A DNA stretch of 64,000 nucleotides from Vreelandella neptunia (GCF_000712975.1 NZ_JHQL01000007.1:62001-126000); one strand, 5' to 3'. Shown: positions 40,209 to 50,755, numbered from the stretch's first letter. The notes: generated by a model not told the origin, from the sequence alone. A program made the numbers and translations.

Positions 40209-43055
40209 CTACAGCGCCGCGATCTTCAATTGTTGCTCTTCCAGCAGCTTTTTGGCAGCTTGGAATTCAGCGAGTTTGCCACGCTCTTTTTCAACCACGG
40301 CTTCTGGGGCTTTGGCGATAAAACCTTCGTTGCCGAGCTTCTTCTCAATGCCGCCGATCAACTTGTCCTGCTTGTCAATTTCTTTAGCCAGGCGTTTGAG
40401 TTCGGCGTCTTTGTCGATGAGATCCGCCATGGGCACCAGCACTTCCATATCGCCCACTAGCTGCGTTGCGCAGAGCGGTGCGTCGTCTGGGTTGGGCAGC
40501 CAGGTGGCGCTTTCCAGCTTGGCCAGCTTGGCGAGGAAGTGGCGGTTGCTTTCCAAGCGCTGGGCGTCTTCCGGCTTGCCTTTGGTGAGCAGTACGTCCA
40601 GCGGTTTGCCAGGGGCAATGTTCATCTCGGCGCGGATGTTACGCACTGCGATAATCACGCCTTTTAACCATTCGATATCCCGAGTGGCCTGTTCGTCGAT
40701 TTTGCTTTCGTCGGCTTCCGGCCAGGCTTGGAGCATGATCGACGCGCCATCACCGACGAAGGTACCGGCCAGCGGTGCAACGCGCTGCCAGATCTCTTCT
40801 GAGATATAGGGCATCATCGGGTGAGCGAGGCGCAGAATAGTTTCCAGTACGCGCACGAGCGTACGGCGGGTACCGCGTTTGGCTTCTGCACTGGCGTTTT
40901 CGTCCCATAAAACAGGTTTGGAAAGCTCCAGGTACCAGTCGCAGTACTCGTTCCAGACAAACTCATACAGCGCTTGGGAGGCGTGGTCGAAGCGGTACTC
41001 GTCCATCGCTTTAGTGACCTGGGTTTCAGTTTGCTGCAGCTGGGAAATAATCCAGCGGTCGGCCAGTGAAAGCTCAACGTCGCCACCCTCTGTTCCACAG
41101 TCTTCACCTTCGGCATTCATTAGCACGTAGCGTGAAGCGTTCCACAGCTTGTTGCAGAAGTTGCGGTAGCCATCCAGGCGGTTCATATCAAACTTAATAT
41201 CGCGCCCGGTGGTTGCCTGGGAAAGGAACGTAAAGCGCAGGGCATCGGTGCCGTGGGCTTCAATGCCGTCTTTAAATTCGTCCTTGGTTGCTTTGGCGAT
41301 GGCCTTGGCCTGTTTCGGCTGCATCATATTGCCGGTGCGCTTTTCCAGCAGCGCATCTAGCGTGATGCCGTCAATCAGGTCGATTGGGTCCAGTACATTG
41401 CCCTTGGATTTGGACATTTTCTGACCCTGACCGTCGCGTACCAAACCGTGCACATAAACGGTTTTGAACGGGACTTCGCCAGTGAACTTGAGGGTCATCA
41501 TGATCATCCGGGCGACCCAGAAGAAGATAATGTCAAAACCGGTCACCAGCACGCTGGAGGGGTGGAAGGTTTCCAGTTCTGGGGTTTTTTCTGGCCAGCC
41601 TAGGGTGCCAAACGTCCACAGGCCCGAACTGAACCAGGTGTCGAGGACGTCTTCGTCTTGGGTCAGGGTGACGTCTGCCGAAAGGCCGTGCTTCTCGCGG
41701 GCTTCCTCTTCGCTACGGGCAACGTAGACATTGCCTTCCGCGTCGTACCAGGCAGGAATGCGGTGGCCCCACCACAGCTGGCGGGAGATACACCAGTCTT
41801 GCAGGTCGCGCATCCAAGCGAAGTACATGTTTTCGTAGTTCTTCGGTACGAACTGGATGTCGCCGTTTTCTACCGCTTCAATGGCGGGCTTGGCCAACGT
41901 TTCTACCGCAACAAACCATTGATCAGTAAGCAGCGGTTCGATCACATCGCCGGAACGGTCGCCATAGGGCAGGGTGTTGTTGACGGCTTCTACCTGTTCC
42001 AAAAGGCCCAGAGCGTCCATATCGGCAACAATTTGCTTACGCGCTTCAAAACGGTCCAACCCTGCGTATTTGGCGGGCAGGGTGGCGTCTTCGTCGGGCT
42101 GGGGAGTGCCTTTTAGGTCGAAGATTTCAGCGCGCTCAAGGATGGTGGCATCCTTGGTGAACACATTGATCAGCAGGTGGTTCTGGCGCTTGCCGACTTC
42201 GTAGTCATTGAAGTCGTGGGCCGGGGTGATCTTTACGCAGCCGGAGCCTTTTTCCATATCGGCGTGCTCGTCGGCAACGATAGGAATGCGGCGGCCGACC
42301 AGCGGCAATTCGATAAATTTGCCGACCAGCGAAGCATAGCGAGCATCATCGGGGTTAACCGCGACACCCGTATCGCCTAGCAAGGTTTCAGGGCGAGTGG
42401 TTGCCACGACCAGGTAATCGTTACCATCGGCGGTTTTGACGCCATCGGCCAGCGGGTAGCGGAAGTGCCAGAAGCTGCCCTGCTGCTCTTTGTTTTCCAC
42501 TTCCAGGTCGGAAATCGCGGTGTGTAGGGTAGGGTCCCAGTTAACCAGGCGTTTGCCACGGTAGATCAACTTTTCTTCGTGCAAGCGCACGAACACTTCT
42601 TGCACGGCTTTATAGAAGCCGTCATCCATCGTGAAGCGCTCGCGGGACCAATCAACGCTGGCGCCCATGCGGCGCAGCTGGCGGGTGATGTGGCCGCCGG
42701 ACTCCTCTTTCCACTCCCATACCTTGTCGATAAACGCATCGCGGCCCAGGTCGTGGCGGGTTTTGCCTTCTTCCGCGGCAATTTTACGCTCAACCAGCAT
42801 TTGCGTGGCGATTCCGGCGTGGTCGGTGCCTACCTGCCACAGGGTGTTGTTGCCCTGCATCCGCTTCCAACGCGTCAGGGTATCCATAATGGTGTCCTGG
42901 AACGCGTGGCCCATGTGCAGGCTGCCGGTCACGTTAGGCGGTGGAATCATGATCGAAAACGGCTTACCGCGGCCTGTTGGGGCGAAGCGGTTGTCGGCTT
43001 CCCAGCGTTCGTACCAGCGGGTTTCGATCTGTTCGGGTTGGTAGGTCTTTTCCAT
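40209..43055 (-). CDS. valS: Valyl-tRNA synthetase
   Basis: Class I synthetase with editing domain, 948 residues from the ATG at 43055 ([20 protein letters not shown]); upstream starts add unlikely residues. The HIGH-type motif is [15 protein letters not shown] near residue 45, the KMSKS motif is [16 protein letters not shown] near 547, and the C-terminal coiled-coil arm ([20 protein letters not shown]) is complete. In many relatives valS follows holC and pepA; here a 7-kb secretion block separates them. Confidence 0.98.
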   Translation of the reverse strand: MEKTYQPEQIETRWYERWEADNRFAPTGRGKPFSIMIPPPNVTGSLHMGHAFQDTIMDTLTRWKRMQGNNTLWQVGTDHAGIATQMLVERKIAAEEGKTRHDLGRDAFIDKVWEWKEESGGHITRQLRRMGASVDWSRERFTMDDGFYKAVQEVFVRLHEEKLIYRGKRLVNWDPTLHTAISDLEVENKEQQGSFWHFRYPLADGVKTADGNDYLVVATTRPETLLGDTGVAVNPDDARYASLVGKFIELPLVGRRIPIVADEHADMEKGSGCVKITPAHDFNDYEVGKRQNHLLINVFTKDATILERAEIFDLKGTPQPDEDATLPAKYAGLDRFEARKQIVADMDALGLLEQVEAVNNTLPYGDRSGDVIEPLLTDQWFVAVETLAKPAIEAVENGDIQFVPKNYENMYFAWMRDLQDWCISRQLWWGHRIPAWYDAEGNVYVARSEEEAREKHGLSADVTLTQDEDVLDTWFSSGLWTFGTLGWPEKTPELETFHPSSVLVTGFDIIFFWVARMIMMTLKFTGEVPFKTVYVHGLVRDGQGQKMSKSKGNVLDPIDLIDGITLDALLEKRTGNMMQPKQAKAIAKATKDEFKDGIEAHGTDALRFTFLSQATTGRDIKFDMNRLDGYRNFCNKLWNASRYVLMNAEGEDCGTEGGDVELSLADRWIISQLQQTETQVTKAMDEYRFDHASQALYEFVWNEYCDWYLELSKPVLWDENASAEAKRGTRRTLVRVLETILRLAHPMMPYISEEIWQRVAPLAGTFVGDGASIMLQAWPEADESKIDEQATRDIEWLKGVIIAVRNIRAEMNIAPGKPLDVLLTKGKPEDAQRLESNRHFLAKLAKLESATWLPNPDDAPLCATQLVGDMEVLVPMADLIDKDAELKRLAKEIDKQDKLIGGIEKKLGNEGFIAKAPEAVVEKERGKLAEFQAAKKLLEEQQLKIAAL

Positions 43056-43148
43056 GGGGAGTCGGCTCACGGCTTGCAAAAAAAATGGTGGCAAGTATAC
43101 CGCGAACGACCCCCTGGCGTCAGGGGCGTTGATGAAACCGCACAGCGG

Positions 43149-44465
43149 TTAATCGCGTAGGGCGCGGTCGCGTACTTTCACCACGGGTTCCATGAGGTAG
43201 TCCAGTACGCTGCGCTTACCGTTGAGAATATCGATTTCCGCCACCATGCCAGGAATAATGGTCAGCGGTTCATTGTCAGCGTCGAAGAGATAGCCGTCGG
43301 TGCGCACCTCAACGGGGTACATCAACTCACCGCTTTCTGGCATTTGAACGGCGTCGGCGGCAATAGTGACCAGCTCGCCATCCAGGCCGCCGTAACGGGC
43401 AAAGTCGTAGGCCGTTAGTTTTACCTTCACCGGCTGGCCGGGGTAGAGGAAGGCGATATCCGAGGGGCGAATATGCGCTTCTACGACCAAGGCGTCATCG
43501 GCTGGGACGACCTCCACGAGCGGCTCACCAGAGCCTGCTACGCCACCTACGGTGCTAATATGCACTTGATTCACGACCCCTGCGACTGGCGAGCGGATGG
43601 TGGTGCGTGCCACCTGATCCGCTCGGCCGGGAAGCGTCTTTTGTAGCTCTGCGGCCTGTGAGGTCGCTTCGGCCAGTTGGGCGAGCGCATCGGCTTCAAA
43701 AGCATTGCGAGCGGCTGCTTTGCGGTCTTCAATTTCAGCGATGGAAGATTCTGCGCGGGCAACAGCACTTTGTTGGCGGGCTACCTCGCCGCGCAGTTCG
43801 TTGAGCGATTGACGTACTCGCAGCAGCGAGGTCTCTGGCTCAATGCCGCGCTGAGCCAGTGGCTGAATGATGGCCAGCTCTCGTTCGGCCAGCTGCACGC
43901 CGGAACGGGCGGTGCTTAACGCGGCTTCGAGCTCCGCTTTTTCCTGACGGCGCTGATAGCCCTGCTGTTCTAATACTTGAAGTTCGGCGCTTAGCTCCAA
44001 CTGCCGCCCATGAAACAGGCGGGTTTCGCTCGCAGCCACACTAGGTGCGCTTTGGCTGAGTGCATCATCGAGTGCCAGCGGCGTTTGGTTGATTTCGGCT
44101 TCCAGGCGTTGCAAGCGTAGTTGCAGGGAACGTAGGCGCTGTAGGCTCTCTTCGTAGTCGCCTTCCAGCGTGCCGCCACTAAGCACCATCAGCGTGTCGC
44201 CTTGTTCGACCGTATCCCCACGGCGTACGTTAATCTCGGTTACCACGCCGCCTTCCAGGCTTTCTACTACTTGCAGGCTGCGCGAGGGCACGACTTTGCC
44301 TTGCCCTCGGGTCACTTCGTCCACCTCCGTGAGATAAGCCCACAAGAAGCCAATCAGTAAAAAGCCAATAATGGTGAGCAGGAGTAGGCTGCTAGCAATT
44401 GGCCGCTTGGTGCGGCCATGGCGTACAAAGTGTTCAAAATCAAGCTGGGACGTCGGGCGGCTCAC
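43149..44465 (-). CDS. Type I secretion membrane-fusion (HlyD/LapC-like) protein
   Basis: 438 residues. A short cytoplasmic tail, one membrane helix (IASSLLLLTIIGFLLIGFLW), a beta-barrel/lipoyl half-motif (VESLEGGVVTEINVRRGDTV), long coiled-coil hairpins (about 105-285), and a C-terminal barrel. Links the ABC transporter to the TolC-type pore. It overlaps the upstream ABC gene by 4 bp and is the last gene of the operon. The LapC/HlyD type D family is the best match; no substrate gene is beside it. Confidence 0.93.
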   Translation of the reverse strand: MSRPTSQLDFEHFVRHGRTKRPIASSLLLLTIIGFLLIGFLWAYLTEVDEVTRGQGKVVPSRSLQVVESLEGGVVTEINVRRGDTVEQGDTLMVLSGGTLEGDYEESLQRLRSLQLRLQRLEAEINQTPLALDDALSQSAPSVAASETRLFHGRQLELSAELQVLEQQGYQRRQEKAELEAALSTARSGVQLAERELAIIQPLAQRGIEPETSLLRVRQSLNELRGEVARQQSAVARAESSIAEIEDRKAAARNAFEADALAQLAEATSQAAELQKTLPGRADQVARTTIRSPVAGVVNQVHISTVGGVAGSGEPLVEVVPADDALVVEAHIRPSDIAFLYPGQPVKVKLTAYDFARYGGLDGELVTIAADAVQMPESGELMYPVEVRTDGYLFDADNEPLTIIPGMVAEIDILNGKRSVLDYLMEPVVKVRDRALRD

Positions 44466-46600
44466 AATGCTGTTCCTTCACGCGTGCGGTGGGGCGCTGC
44501 TTCAACGGGGCGCATCACCTGGGCCTTGGGGCCATCGGCAATAATCTGGCCTTGATCAACAATAATCACCCGATCAACCAGCGCTAACAGACTGGTGCGG
44601 TGCGTCACGACCACCAGGGTTTGCGACTGGCTAGCGGCTTTTAGCCGTGAGATCACCTCTTTTTCGGTTTGAATATCCATTGCACTGGTTGGCTCATCCA
44701 TCAGCAACATCGGTGGGGCTCCCAGCAGCGCGCGGGCAAGGCAGATGAGTTGCCGCTGGCCACCGGAAAGCCCTTCGCCGCGCTCACCAATGGGCATGTC
44801 GTAGCCCTGGGGGTGGCGGGCGATAAAGTCGTGGGCACCGGCCAGTTTGGCGGCCTGGAGAATTTGTTCATCGGTAGGGTGGTGGGCACCAATCGCAATA
44901 TTCTGGCGAACAGTGCCAGAAAACAGCCACGCTTCCTGCAACACGCTACCAATGTTGTGACGTAAATCCGCAGGGTCAATTTGGCGAATATCGGTGTCGT
45001 CTACTAGTACCGCGCCTTTTTCGGGCGGGTAAATGCCGAGCAGTAGCCGCGCCAGGGTACTTTTACCGGAACCCACGCGGCCCAGTAGCGCAACCTTTTC
45101 TCCAGGCTCGATCGTCAGATTGATATTGGCCAATGCTGCAGTGGTTTGCTCTGGGTAGCGGAAGCTCACATCTTGCAGGCTGATTTTGCCTTCCAGAGAA
45201 GGGCGGCTTAAGTAGTGACGGCCAGCGGGGCGCTCGGAAGGCATATTCATTAGTTGGTCAAGCGCGCGGTAAGAGGTGCGGGCTTGGTTAATGCGGGTCA
45301 TGGTTTGAGCCAGCTGCGCCAGCGGCGCGAGTGCACGGCCGGTGAGAATCACACAGGCAATCATTGCACCCATGGAAATCACCCCGTCACCGACTAAAAA
45401 CACCCCATACACCACAATGCTCACCTGAGCGGCTTGCTGGGCGAACGCGGTGGCATTCAGGGCAAACTGTTGAATTGCCCGGCCTTTACGGCCCACGTTA
45501 GATTGCTGCTGAACGCTCTCTTCCCAGCGTTGGCGAATCATTGGCGCAGCGCCACTGGCTTTAATGGTTTCCAGCCCTGCTACCGCTTCAATCAGAACGC
45601 CCTGCTTGGAACGGCTCTCTTCAAAGGCTTGGCCGGACAGGCGTTTAAGAAAGGGCTGCACCGCCAGGCCAATCAGCAGTACCAACGGCACGGCAATCAG
45701 CGGCACCATAAAAAGCGGCCCCCCAATCAGATAAATCACGCCGATAAACAGGAAGATAAACGGCAAATCGACGAGGGCTACCAGCGATGCTGAGGCGAAG
45801 AAATCGCGCAGCGACTCAAATTCCCGCAGGGTGTTGGCAAACCCACCGGTAGAGCCCCGCTTGGCACTCATTTGTAGGTTGAGCACATGGTCAAAAATGC
45901 GCCTGCCCATGCGCAGGTCAGCTTCTTGTCCCGCCCGTTCAATAAACAGTTGGCGCAACGTTTTTACCGCAAAATCAAACAGCAATGCGATACTCACACC
46001 CACGGTTAGCGCGACGAGCGATTCAATGGCCTCGTTGGGCAATACGCGGTCGTAAACCACCATAATAAACAGTGAGGTGGCTAGCCCAAGGAAGTTGGTT
46101 AGCGCAGCGGCAATCACCACTTGGGTGTACACCCAACGATTAGACGAGAGGGCGCTCCAAAACCAGTGGCCGCCTTGTATGGCTGGCTCGCTATTCAGGG
46201 CTACCGGCCGGTAGCGGGCGCGCACTGCAATCAGGTGGCCAATGTACTCTGCTTGCAGGGCACTTAACGCGGTTTCGACCGGCTGTTTGCCTAATGCCGG
46301 GTCAAACAGTGCAAAACGCTTATCATCAATGCGCTCAATGATGACCACGGCGCGCCCGTTTTTTAGCAGCGCGACCGCTGGCAGCAGCGAGTTCCCCAGC
46401 GTTGCCAGGGCATGTTCGCCCAGCGCAGCGACCATGCCGTGACGCTCGGCAGCATCAATAAAGCCGTCGGGAGTGAGCGGGGTGTGTGCGCCTACCCGTT
46501 GGGCGCGCACAGCCGCTTCTGAGACCGGTAGTTCAAGCCGAGCCGCCACAAAGGTCAGGCATTGCTCAAGGGCGTCTGCGGGCGGATTAGCGGTGTTCAA
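44462..46600 (-). CDS. Type I secretion ABC exporter with C39-like domain (LapB/LssB-like)
   Basis: 712 residues, fused as N-terminal C39-like domain (about 1-130), six membrane helices (about 155-430) and ATPase domain (about 470-700). The C39-like domain has no catalytic Cys in its first helix, so it serves as a substrate docking domain as in RTX adhesin exporters. Walker A is ALLGRVGSGKSTLARLL, the signature is LSGGQRQLICLARALL, Walker B is MLLMDEPTSAMD. The start is the TTG at 46600, 14 bp inside the upstream TolC gene, with GGAGATT spaced properly. Inner membrane motor of the system. Confidence 0.93.
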   Translation of the reverse strand: MNTANPPADALEQCLTFVAARLELPVSEAAVRAQRVGAHTPLTPDGFIDAAERHGMVAALGEHALATLGNSLLPAVALLKNGRAVVIIERIDDKRFALFDPALGKQPVETALSALQAEYIGHLIAVRARYRPVALNSEPAIQGGHWFWSALSSNRWVYTQVVIAAALTNFLGLATSLFIMVVYDRVLPNEAIESLVALTVGVSIALLFDFAVKTLRQLFIERAGQEADLRMGRRIFDHVLNLQMSAKRGSTGGFANTLREFESLRDFFASASLVALVDLPFIFLFIGVIYLIGGPLFMVPLIAVPLVLLIGLAVQPFLKRLSGQAFEESRSKQGVLIEAVAGLETIKASGAAPMIRQRWEESVQQQSNVGRKGRAIQQFALNATAFAQQAAQVSIVVYGVFLVGDGVISMGAMIACVILTGRALAPLAQLAQTMTRINQARTSYRALDQLMNMPSERPAGRHYLSRPSLEGKISLQDVSFRYPEQTTAALANINLTIEPGEKVALLGRVGSGKSTLARLLLGIYPPEKGAVLVDDTDIRQIDPADLRHNIGSVLQEAWLFSGTVRQNIAIGAHHPTDEQILQAAKLAGAHDFIARHPQGYDMPIGERGEGLSGGQRQLICLARALLGAPPMLLMDEPTSAMDIQTEKEVISRLKAASQSQTLVVVTHRTSLLALVDRVIIVDQGQIIADGPKAQVMRPVEAAPHRTREGTAL

Positions 46601-48041
46601 GGTGAATCTCCATCACATCGAGTAGCTGCCCGGTTACCGCAAGTTGCTGAAAGCTAGCTTGCTCCCAGCGCACACGGCGATTGATTAGCTCTAGCGCGGT
46701 TTGGAATAGATCCCGCTGGGCGTCCAGCAAATCGTTAATACTGCTTCTCCCTACGGCGAACTGATCGCGGTAGGCCAGTAGCGCTTCTTCTTCAGCGGCA
46801 AGCGTGGCGGTTTGCGCTTCAAGCTCCGCTAGGCGGGTGCGCGTGTCGGTATAGGCAGAGCGCACTTCCCGCTCCAGCTCGCGATGCAAGGCTTGGCGTT
46901 CAAATTGGCTCTGCTGCTGACGTTCAACCGCCTGGGCAATGCGCGACGAGGTCGCGCCGCCGCTGTAGGGTGTGTAATCAAGGTTAAACAACAGCGCCAC
47001 GTCATTATCCGATTCGTTGAACTCATTCACATCGAACTGGCGACCTTCCACGGCTACGCTCAGGCTAGGCAAGCGGGCGTTACGAGTAGCTTGCGCTTCG
47101 GCTTCGCTGGCCTCACTGGTAAGGGTTTGGCTACGCAGCGAGGCGTTACGGGCAAGGGCGTTATCCAGCAGTTGGTCGGCGCTGGTCTCGCTTAGCAACG
47201 CTCCGCCTTGAGGCAAGGCCAGTACGTCGGGCGGGGTAAAGAACGCTTCTTGATAGACGTTAATCGCCCGGGCTAACTCACCCTCTAAGGAGATTAGCCG
47301 TGAGTTGGCGTCGCTTAAGCGGCTCTGGGCACGCAGTACATCGGCTCGCGAACCGGCGCCTGCCTCGCGGCGAAGTTGAACGTCTTCAAAAATGCGCTGA
47401 TGCTGCTGCAGATTGTGCTCAGCTAGCTGGCGCTGAGCGGTAACACGGGCAACATCCAGGTAGGCATTCAGGGCGTAGAGAACTTCTTCTTCGACACTTG
47501 CCTGGGACTGCCAGTACGCCGCTTCAGCGCTAAGGTCGGCCGCGCGTATGCGCTCACCGCTGGCTCCAAAATCTACCAACAGCTGGCTGAGCGTAACGAC
47601 CGCGTCAACGCGTGAGCCGCGGTCAGGCAGAGATTCAGTGCGCTGCAAGTCGTTACGGTACTCAAGCCCAGCGTTCACCTGAGGGCGACGCACGGCGCGC
47701 ACTTCATCAATTTGTAGCACCGACTCACGCTCACGAGAGCGCTGGGCCAGAATGCGAGGCTGTTGCTCTAAGGCGTGCTGGATTTTTTGGCGTAGCGCCT
47801 CTAGCGCAGGAGAGGCTTCCATTGGTTGACTTGCTTGCCAGCGAAAGCGCGTTAGCAGTTGCGTCAGTTCCGGTGAAAATGCCGGGCCCTCCAGCGATGA
47901 AGCGGGTAAAGGCGTAGCCTCGGGAATCGGTTCATCAAACGCCGTTTGAGCCGCCAACAGTGGGTTTACCAGCAAAAGCGCAGCGGCCACGCTGCTCAGT
48001 AATAGCCGTTTGCGTGTCCGCGTATCAACATTAAAAGACAT
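46587..48041 (-). CDS. TolC-family outer-membrane secretion channel (LapE-like)
   Basis: 484 residues. A signal peptide (RKRLLLSSVAAALLLVNPLLAAQ) precedes two repeated outer-membrane-efflux-protein domains with long alpha-helical coiled coils (for example RVTAQRQLAEHNLQQHQRIF, and the RSSINDLLDAQRDLFQTALE segment typical of TolC repeats). It forms the trimeric exit duct with the HlyD-like protein. First gene of the secretion operon as read on the minus strand. Its gene lies 36 bp from the SapC gene. Confidence 0.92.
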   Translation of the reverse strand: MSFNVDTRTRKRLLLSSVAAALLLVNPLLAAQTAFDEPIPEATPLPASSLEGPAFSPELTQLLTRFRWQASQPMEASPALEALRQKIQHALEQQPRILAQRSRERESVLQIDEVRAVRRPQVNAGLEYRNDLQRTESLPDRGSRVDAVVTLSQLLVDFGASGERIRAADLSAEAAYWQSQASVEEEVLYALNAYLDVARVTAQRQLAEHNLQQHQRIFEDVQLRREAGAGSRADVLRAQSRLSDANSRLISLEGELARAINVYQEAFFTPPDVLALPQGGALLSETSADQLLDNALARNASLRSQTLTSEASEAEAQATRNARLPSLSVAVEGRQFDVNEFNESDNDVALLFNLDYTPYSGGATSSRIAQAVERQQQSQFERQALHRELEREVRSAYTDTRTRLAELEAQTATLAAEEEALLAYRDQFAVGRSSINDLLDAQRDLFQTALELINRRVRWEQASFQQLAVTGQLLDVMEIHLEHR

Positions 48042-48077
48042 TCACGTTCCTGAATAACGTCGGTGCTTGGCACCCAA

Positions 48078-48857
48078 TTAAGAGGGATCCGGCCATTGAT
48101 AGCGCTCTTCGCTGCTGAACGCTTCTTGCCACTCGGAAAGGGGGCGGGAAGCGCTTGCTTCTGGCAGCGGTGTCGTTGGCCGTTGAAGGAGGCTGCGAAG
48201 AACGCCAAGCTGCTGTTGGGATATGAGCTGAGCGTACACTAAAGGGACGGCACCCAATTGCCAGAAAAGCCCCATTTGTTCAGCGGATAGTGCCTTCCAG
48301 GCGGGTTCATCAATTTGATATAACGGCGTGCTGCCTTGATAGCCTTCTGGCTGCCAAGGCGTGAGCAGCTTGGCATTGGCCAATGCATCAAGCTGCTGTG
48401 CAACTCGCTGGCAACCCGCTTCCCGCTGTTGGAGAAAAGCCAGTACGTGTTGGGGGAAGCTGGCTAGCTCGCCGTGTTGATTAAAGAAAGGTTCGGCATC
48501 CAGGTGCGCCACCACAAAGGGTGAGTGCTGGTCGATGCATAGCTTTTCAGGATATTCAGCATGCAGTCCGAAGGGGTGGCTGCGCAGGGCGGCGGGCACA
48601 TACGCCGCGCGCCAGCGCCCTTGGCTATCGACGATGAGATTTTGTTCATCGCGCAGCCCCAGCAGTGCGACGGCCTGCCAGCCTAGTGCTGTCTGGGTGA
48701 ACCCAATTGGAAAACTAGCGGCCGCATGGCGTAATTCGGCCTCTGCTAGGCTTGCCTGGGTAATGTGCTGAGCAAAATGGTAGGCAGTAAAACGTTGCCA
48801 CATCAAACCGCTGTGGCGCTTAACGTCAAGCGGCACCCAGTGGGCAGCGTGGGCCAT
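48078..48857 (-). CDS. SapC family protein
   Basis: 259 residues that match the SapC family, named from a Campylobacter fetus surface-layer locus. Conserved features are HWVPLDVKRHSGLMW at the N-terminus, ASFPIGFTQT, RWRAAYVPAALRSHPFG, and FNQHGELASF. It has no signal peptide or membrane helix. SapC-like genes occur beside type I secretion genes and secreted repeat proteins in several gammaproteobacteria and may modify or assist the secreted substrate, but the activity is not established. It is 36 bp upstream of the TolC-type gene, same strand, so likely in one operon. Confidence 0.85.
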   Translation of the reverse strand: MAHAAHWVPLDVKRHSGLMWQRFTAYHFAQHITQASLAEAELRHAAASFPIGFTQTALGWQAVALLGLRDEQNLIVDSQGRWRAAYVPAALRSHPFGLHAEYPEKLCIDQHSPFVVAHLDAEPFFNQHGELASFPQHVLAFLQQREAGCQRVAQQLDALANAKLLTPWQPEGYQGSTPLYQIDEPAWKALSAEQMGLFWQLGAVPLVYAQLISQQQLGVLRSLLQRPTTPLPEASASRPLSEWQEAFSSEERYQWPDPS

Positions 48858-48915
48858 AGGAAAACCTTTGTGGTGGTGATAATAAGGCGGCTACCTTACC
48901 AAGAACACGCGCTAA

Positions 48916-50127
48916 TCATTTACTTGAAGAGAGCCCACGCATGGCGATTAATCCAAGCACTGGGCCAGGTAGTAGCCACCATATCACCCAGGGGCCTTGG
49001 CTTACCCATAGGGCAGTGACTAGGGCGATAGACGGAATCGTTAGCCCAAAGCCAATGGCATTCATCATCGCCAGCGCTGCGCCGAGGCGCTCAGGTGGCG
49101 CGGTGGCTGCCGCCAGCGCGGAAAATTGCGCGGAATCGGCAATCACGCTAATGCCCCAAATCCCTAGCAGAGTTAGCAGTAGCCAGGGCGATGTGCCACC
49201 TAACAGTGGATAGAGCAAACAAAGCATGCCGGAGGTTGCTAGCGCCACAACGGCCACTCGCGCGCTGCCCACACGGCGGCTCCAGCGGCCAGCCCAAACG
49301 CAGCCAGGTAGGCCCAACGCAATCACCGCAAAACTTAGCCATGGCTGAAGGCCCGGCGCTGCGCTTAGACGTTCCAGCTCTCTAGTAACTAAAAAGGGCA
49401 CCAGCGCCCACAGGGCGTATAGCTCCCAGCAGTGGCCAAAGTAGCCAAGTGCCGCGGCGCGGAAGTGCTTTTGCCTGAATGCAGACAGCCCCGCCCAGGG
49501 GCGTCCGCCGCTGGCTTTGGCGGGCAGGTGTGGCCCCACGCCTAGTTTAAAAATCATTAGTGCGGCGAGCAGTGCCAGGGCAGAAGCCAGCAACAGCGGC
49601 CACTGCCATGGCAAGTGCAGCGTTAGCCCGCGCAGTAAGTGGGGCGAGGCAATGCCCAGAGTCAGCATGCCGACCAACCAGCCCAGTGCCGAGCCTGCGT
49701 TGCTGGGTGTCCAGCTCACTACCAATTTCATACCGAGTGGATAAATACCGGCAAGACACAGCCCGACCAAAAAGCGTGCTGCTACCGCTAAGCTGACGCT
49801 GTCGGCGACGCCAATAAACGCGGCATTAATCAGCGCGCCTGCTACTGCTGAGATAGCAAACAAGTGGCTGGCGCGTACGCGATCGGCAAGGCCGGTGGTA
49901 GCAATGAGCAGCGTACCGGTAATAAAACCTGCTTGCACCGCAATGGTGAGCAGCCCCAGGTCGCTTTCACTCAAACCAACGGCCTGTTGAAGCGCAAGCC
50001 CTACGCCGTTAACGCTGAACCACAGTGAAGTGCCAAACAGCTGGGCGATGACAATTACCGCCAACGGGGCGCGCGCTAAAAAAGCATGGGAAGGTTGGGT
50101 GGATGCAAGCCGAGTAGGAAAGCGCAT
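48916..50127 (-). CDS. MFS transporter of unknown substrate
   Basis: 403 residues, about twelve membrane helices. The N-terminal GTSLWFSVNGVGLALQQAVG and the FLVGLCLAGIYPLGMKLVVS segment fit a major facilitator clade of small-molecule (often anion or drug) exporters. LGWLVGMLTLGIASPHLLRG and WSRRVGSARVAVVALATSG in the second half are ordinary MFS features. It lies between SapC and holC on the same strand, with a 58-bp gap to SapC. It is not needed for type I secretion, so its presence here may be coincidental or a regional acquisition. Confidence 0.85.
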   Translation of the reverse strand: MRFPTRLASTQPSHAFLARAPLAVIVIAQLFGTSLWFSVNGVGLALQQAVGLSESDLGLLTIAVQAGFITGTLLIATTGLADRVRASHLFAISAVAGALINAAFIGVADSVSLAVAARFLVGLCLAGIYPLGMKLVVSWTPSNAGSALGWLVGMLTLGIASPHLLRGLTLHLPWQWPLLLASALALLAALMIFKLGVGPHLPAKASGGRPWAGLSAFRQKHFRAAALGYFGHCWELYALWALVPFLVTRELERLSAAPGLQPWLSFAVIALGLPGCVWAGRWSRRVGSARVAVVALATSGMLCLLYPLLGGTSPWLLLTLLGIWGISVIADSAQFSALAAATAPPERLGAALAMMNAIGFGLTIPSIALVTALWVSQGPWVIWWLLPGPVLGLIAMRGLSSSK

Positions 50128-50208
50128 TGAGTGACTCTTCCTCTGAGTTATTGTTATGTATGGCGCTAGTGTAAGTGGTTATGCATCCGTGGCCAGATGG
50201 TAAAAAGG

Positions 50209-50640
50209 TTACCCCAACTTATGCGGCACCACTTCATGGCCCATTTCTTTATAGCGCTGCCAGCAGGCGCGTTTGGCGACCAGAACTTGCTGGTGCTGGT
50301 TGATAATTTCGGCAATGCGGACGTAGCGTTCCACGCCGTCGGGAATGTCGGGGTGTAAGTTCAGTAGAGCGGTTTCTTGCGTTGGCACAGGGAGTTGCTG
50401 CCAGCCTAGCGTTATCGGCACGCTGGCGGCCATGTCGCTGTCTTCCAGCGCGTGGGGGAGGTAGGCATCTTCACGGAACTGCCAAAGGGCCTCGTCAGCC
50501 TGTTCGGCCAGAGCTTTATCTTCGCAGTGCAGGTGTAACCGATAGCCTTTGCGGTGGATGGTTTCTGCTAGCTTGCAAGCAAACTGCAGACGCGCTTCCA
50601 GGGTGGTGTCAGGAAGGATATAAAAATCGATACGTGCCAT
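50209..50640 (-). CDS. holC: DNA polymerase III chi subunit
   Basis: Chi links the clamp loader to SSB. 143 residues from the ATG at 50640 with GGAG upstream. The start MARIDFYILPDTTLEARLQF and the WQRYKEMGHEV end are typical. In many gammaproteobacteria it lies directly between pepA and valS; here ilvE separates it from pepA and a secretion block from valS. Confidence 0.92.
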   Translation of the reverse strand: MARIDFYILPDTTLEARLQFACKLAETIHRKGYRLHLHCEDKALAEQADEALWQFREDAYLPHALEDSDMAASVPITLGWQQLPVPTQETALLNLHPDIPDGVERYVRIAEIINQHQQVLVAKRACWQRYKEMGHEVVPHKLG

Positions 50641-50713
50641 CAAAGGCTCCAGCGGTTCCCGCTTTTTTCAAAACCCGTCCCTACCACCGCGGCTAGCGGC
50701 GGTAGGGTGTCGG

Positions 50714-50755
50714 TTTATACCCGTTGATTTATACCAACTGATTTATACCAATCGG
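50714..50755 (-). repeat. 14-bp tandem repeat, three copies, at the 3' end of ilvE
   Basis: tttatacccgttga, tttataccaactga and tttataccaatcgg are consecutive. The ilvE stop codon lies in the copy at 50742-50755. Confidence 0.85.

Noticed and set aside
40252..40809. A 185-codon plus-strand frame opposite valS
   Set aside because: Ser/Ala-rich antisense shadow without motifs or a ribosome-binding site.
42579..43160. A 193-codon plus-strand frame opposite valS
   Set aside because: It is antisense to a fully conserved valyl-tRNA synthetase, with no family features; a shadow of high-GC codons.
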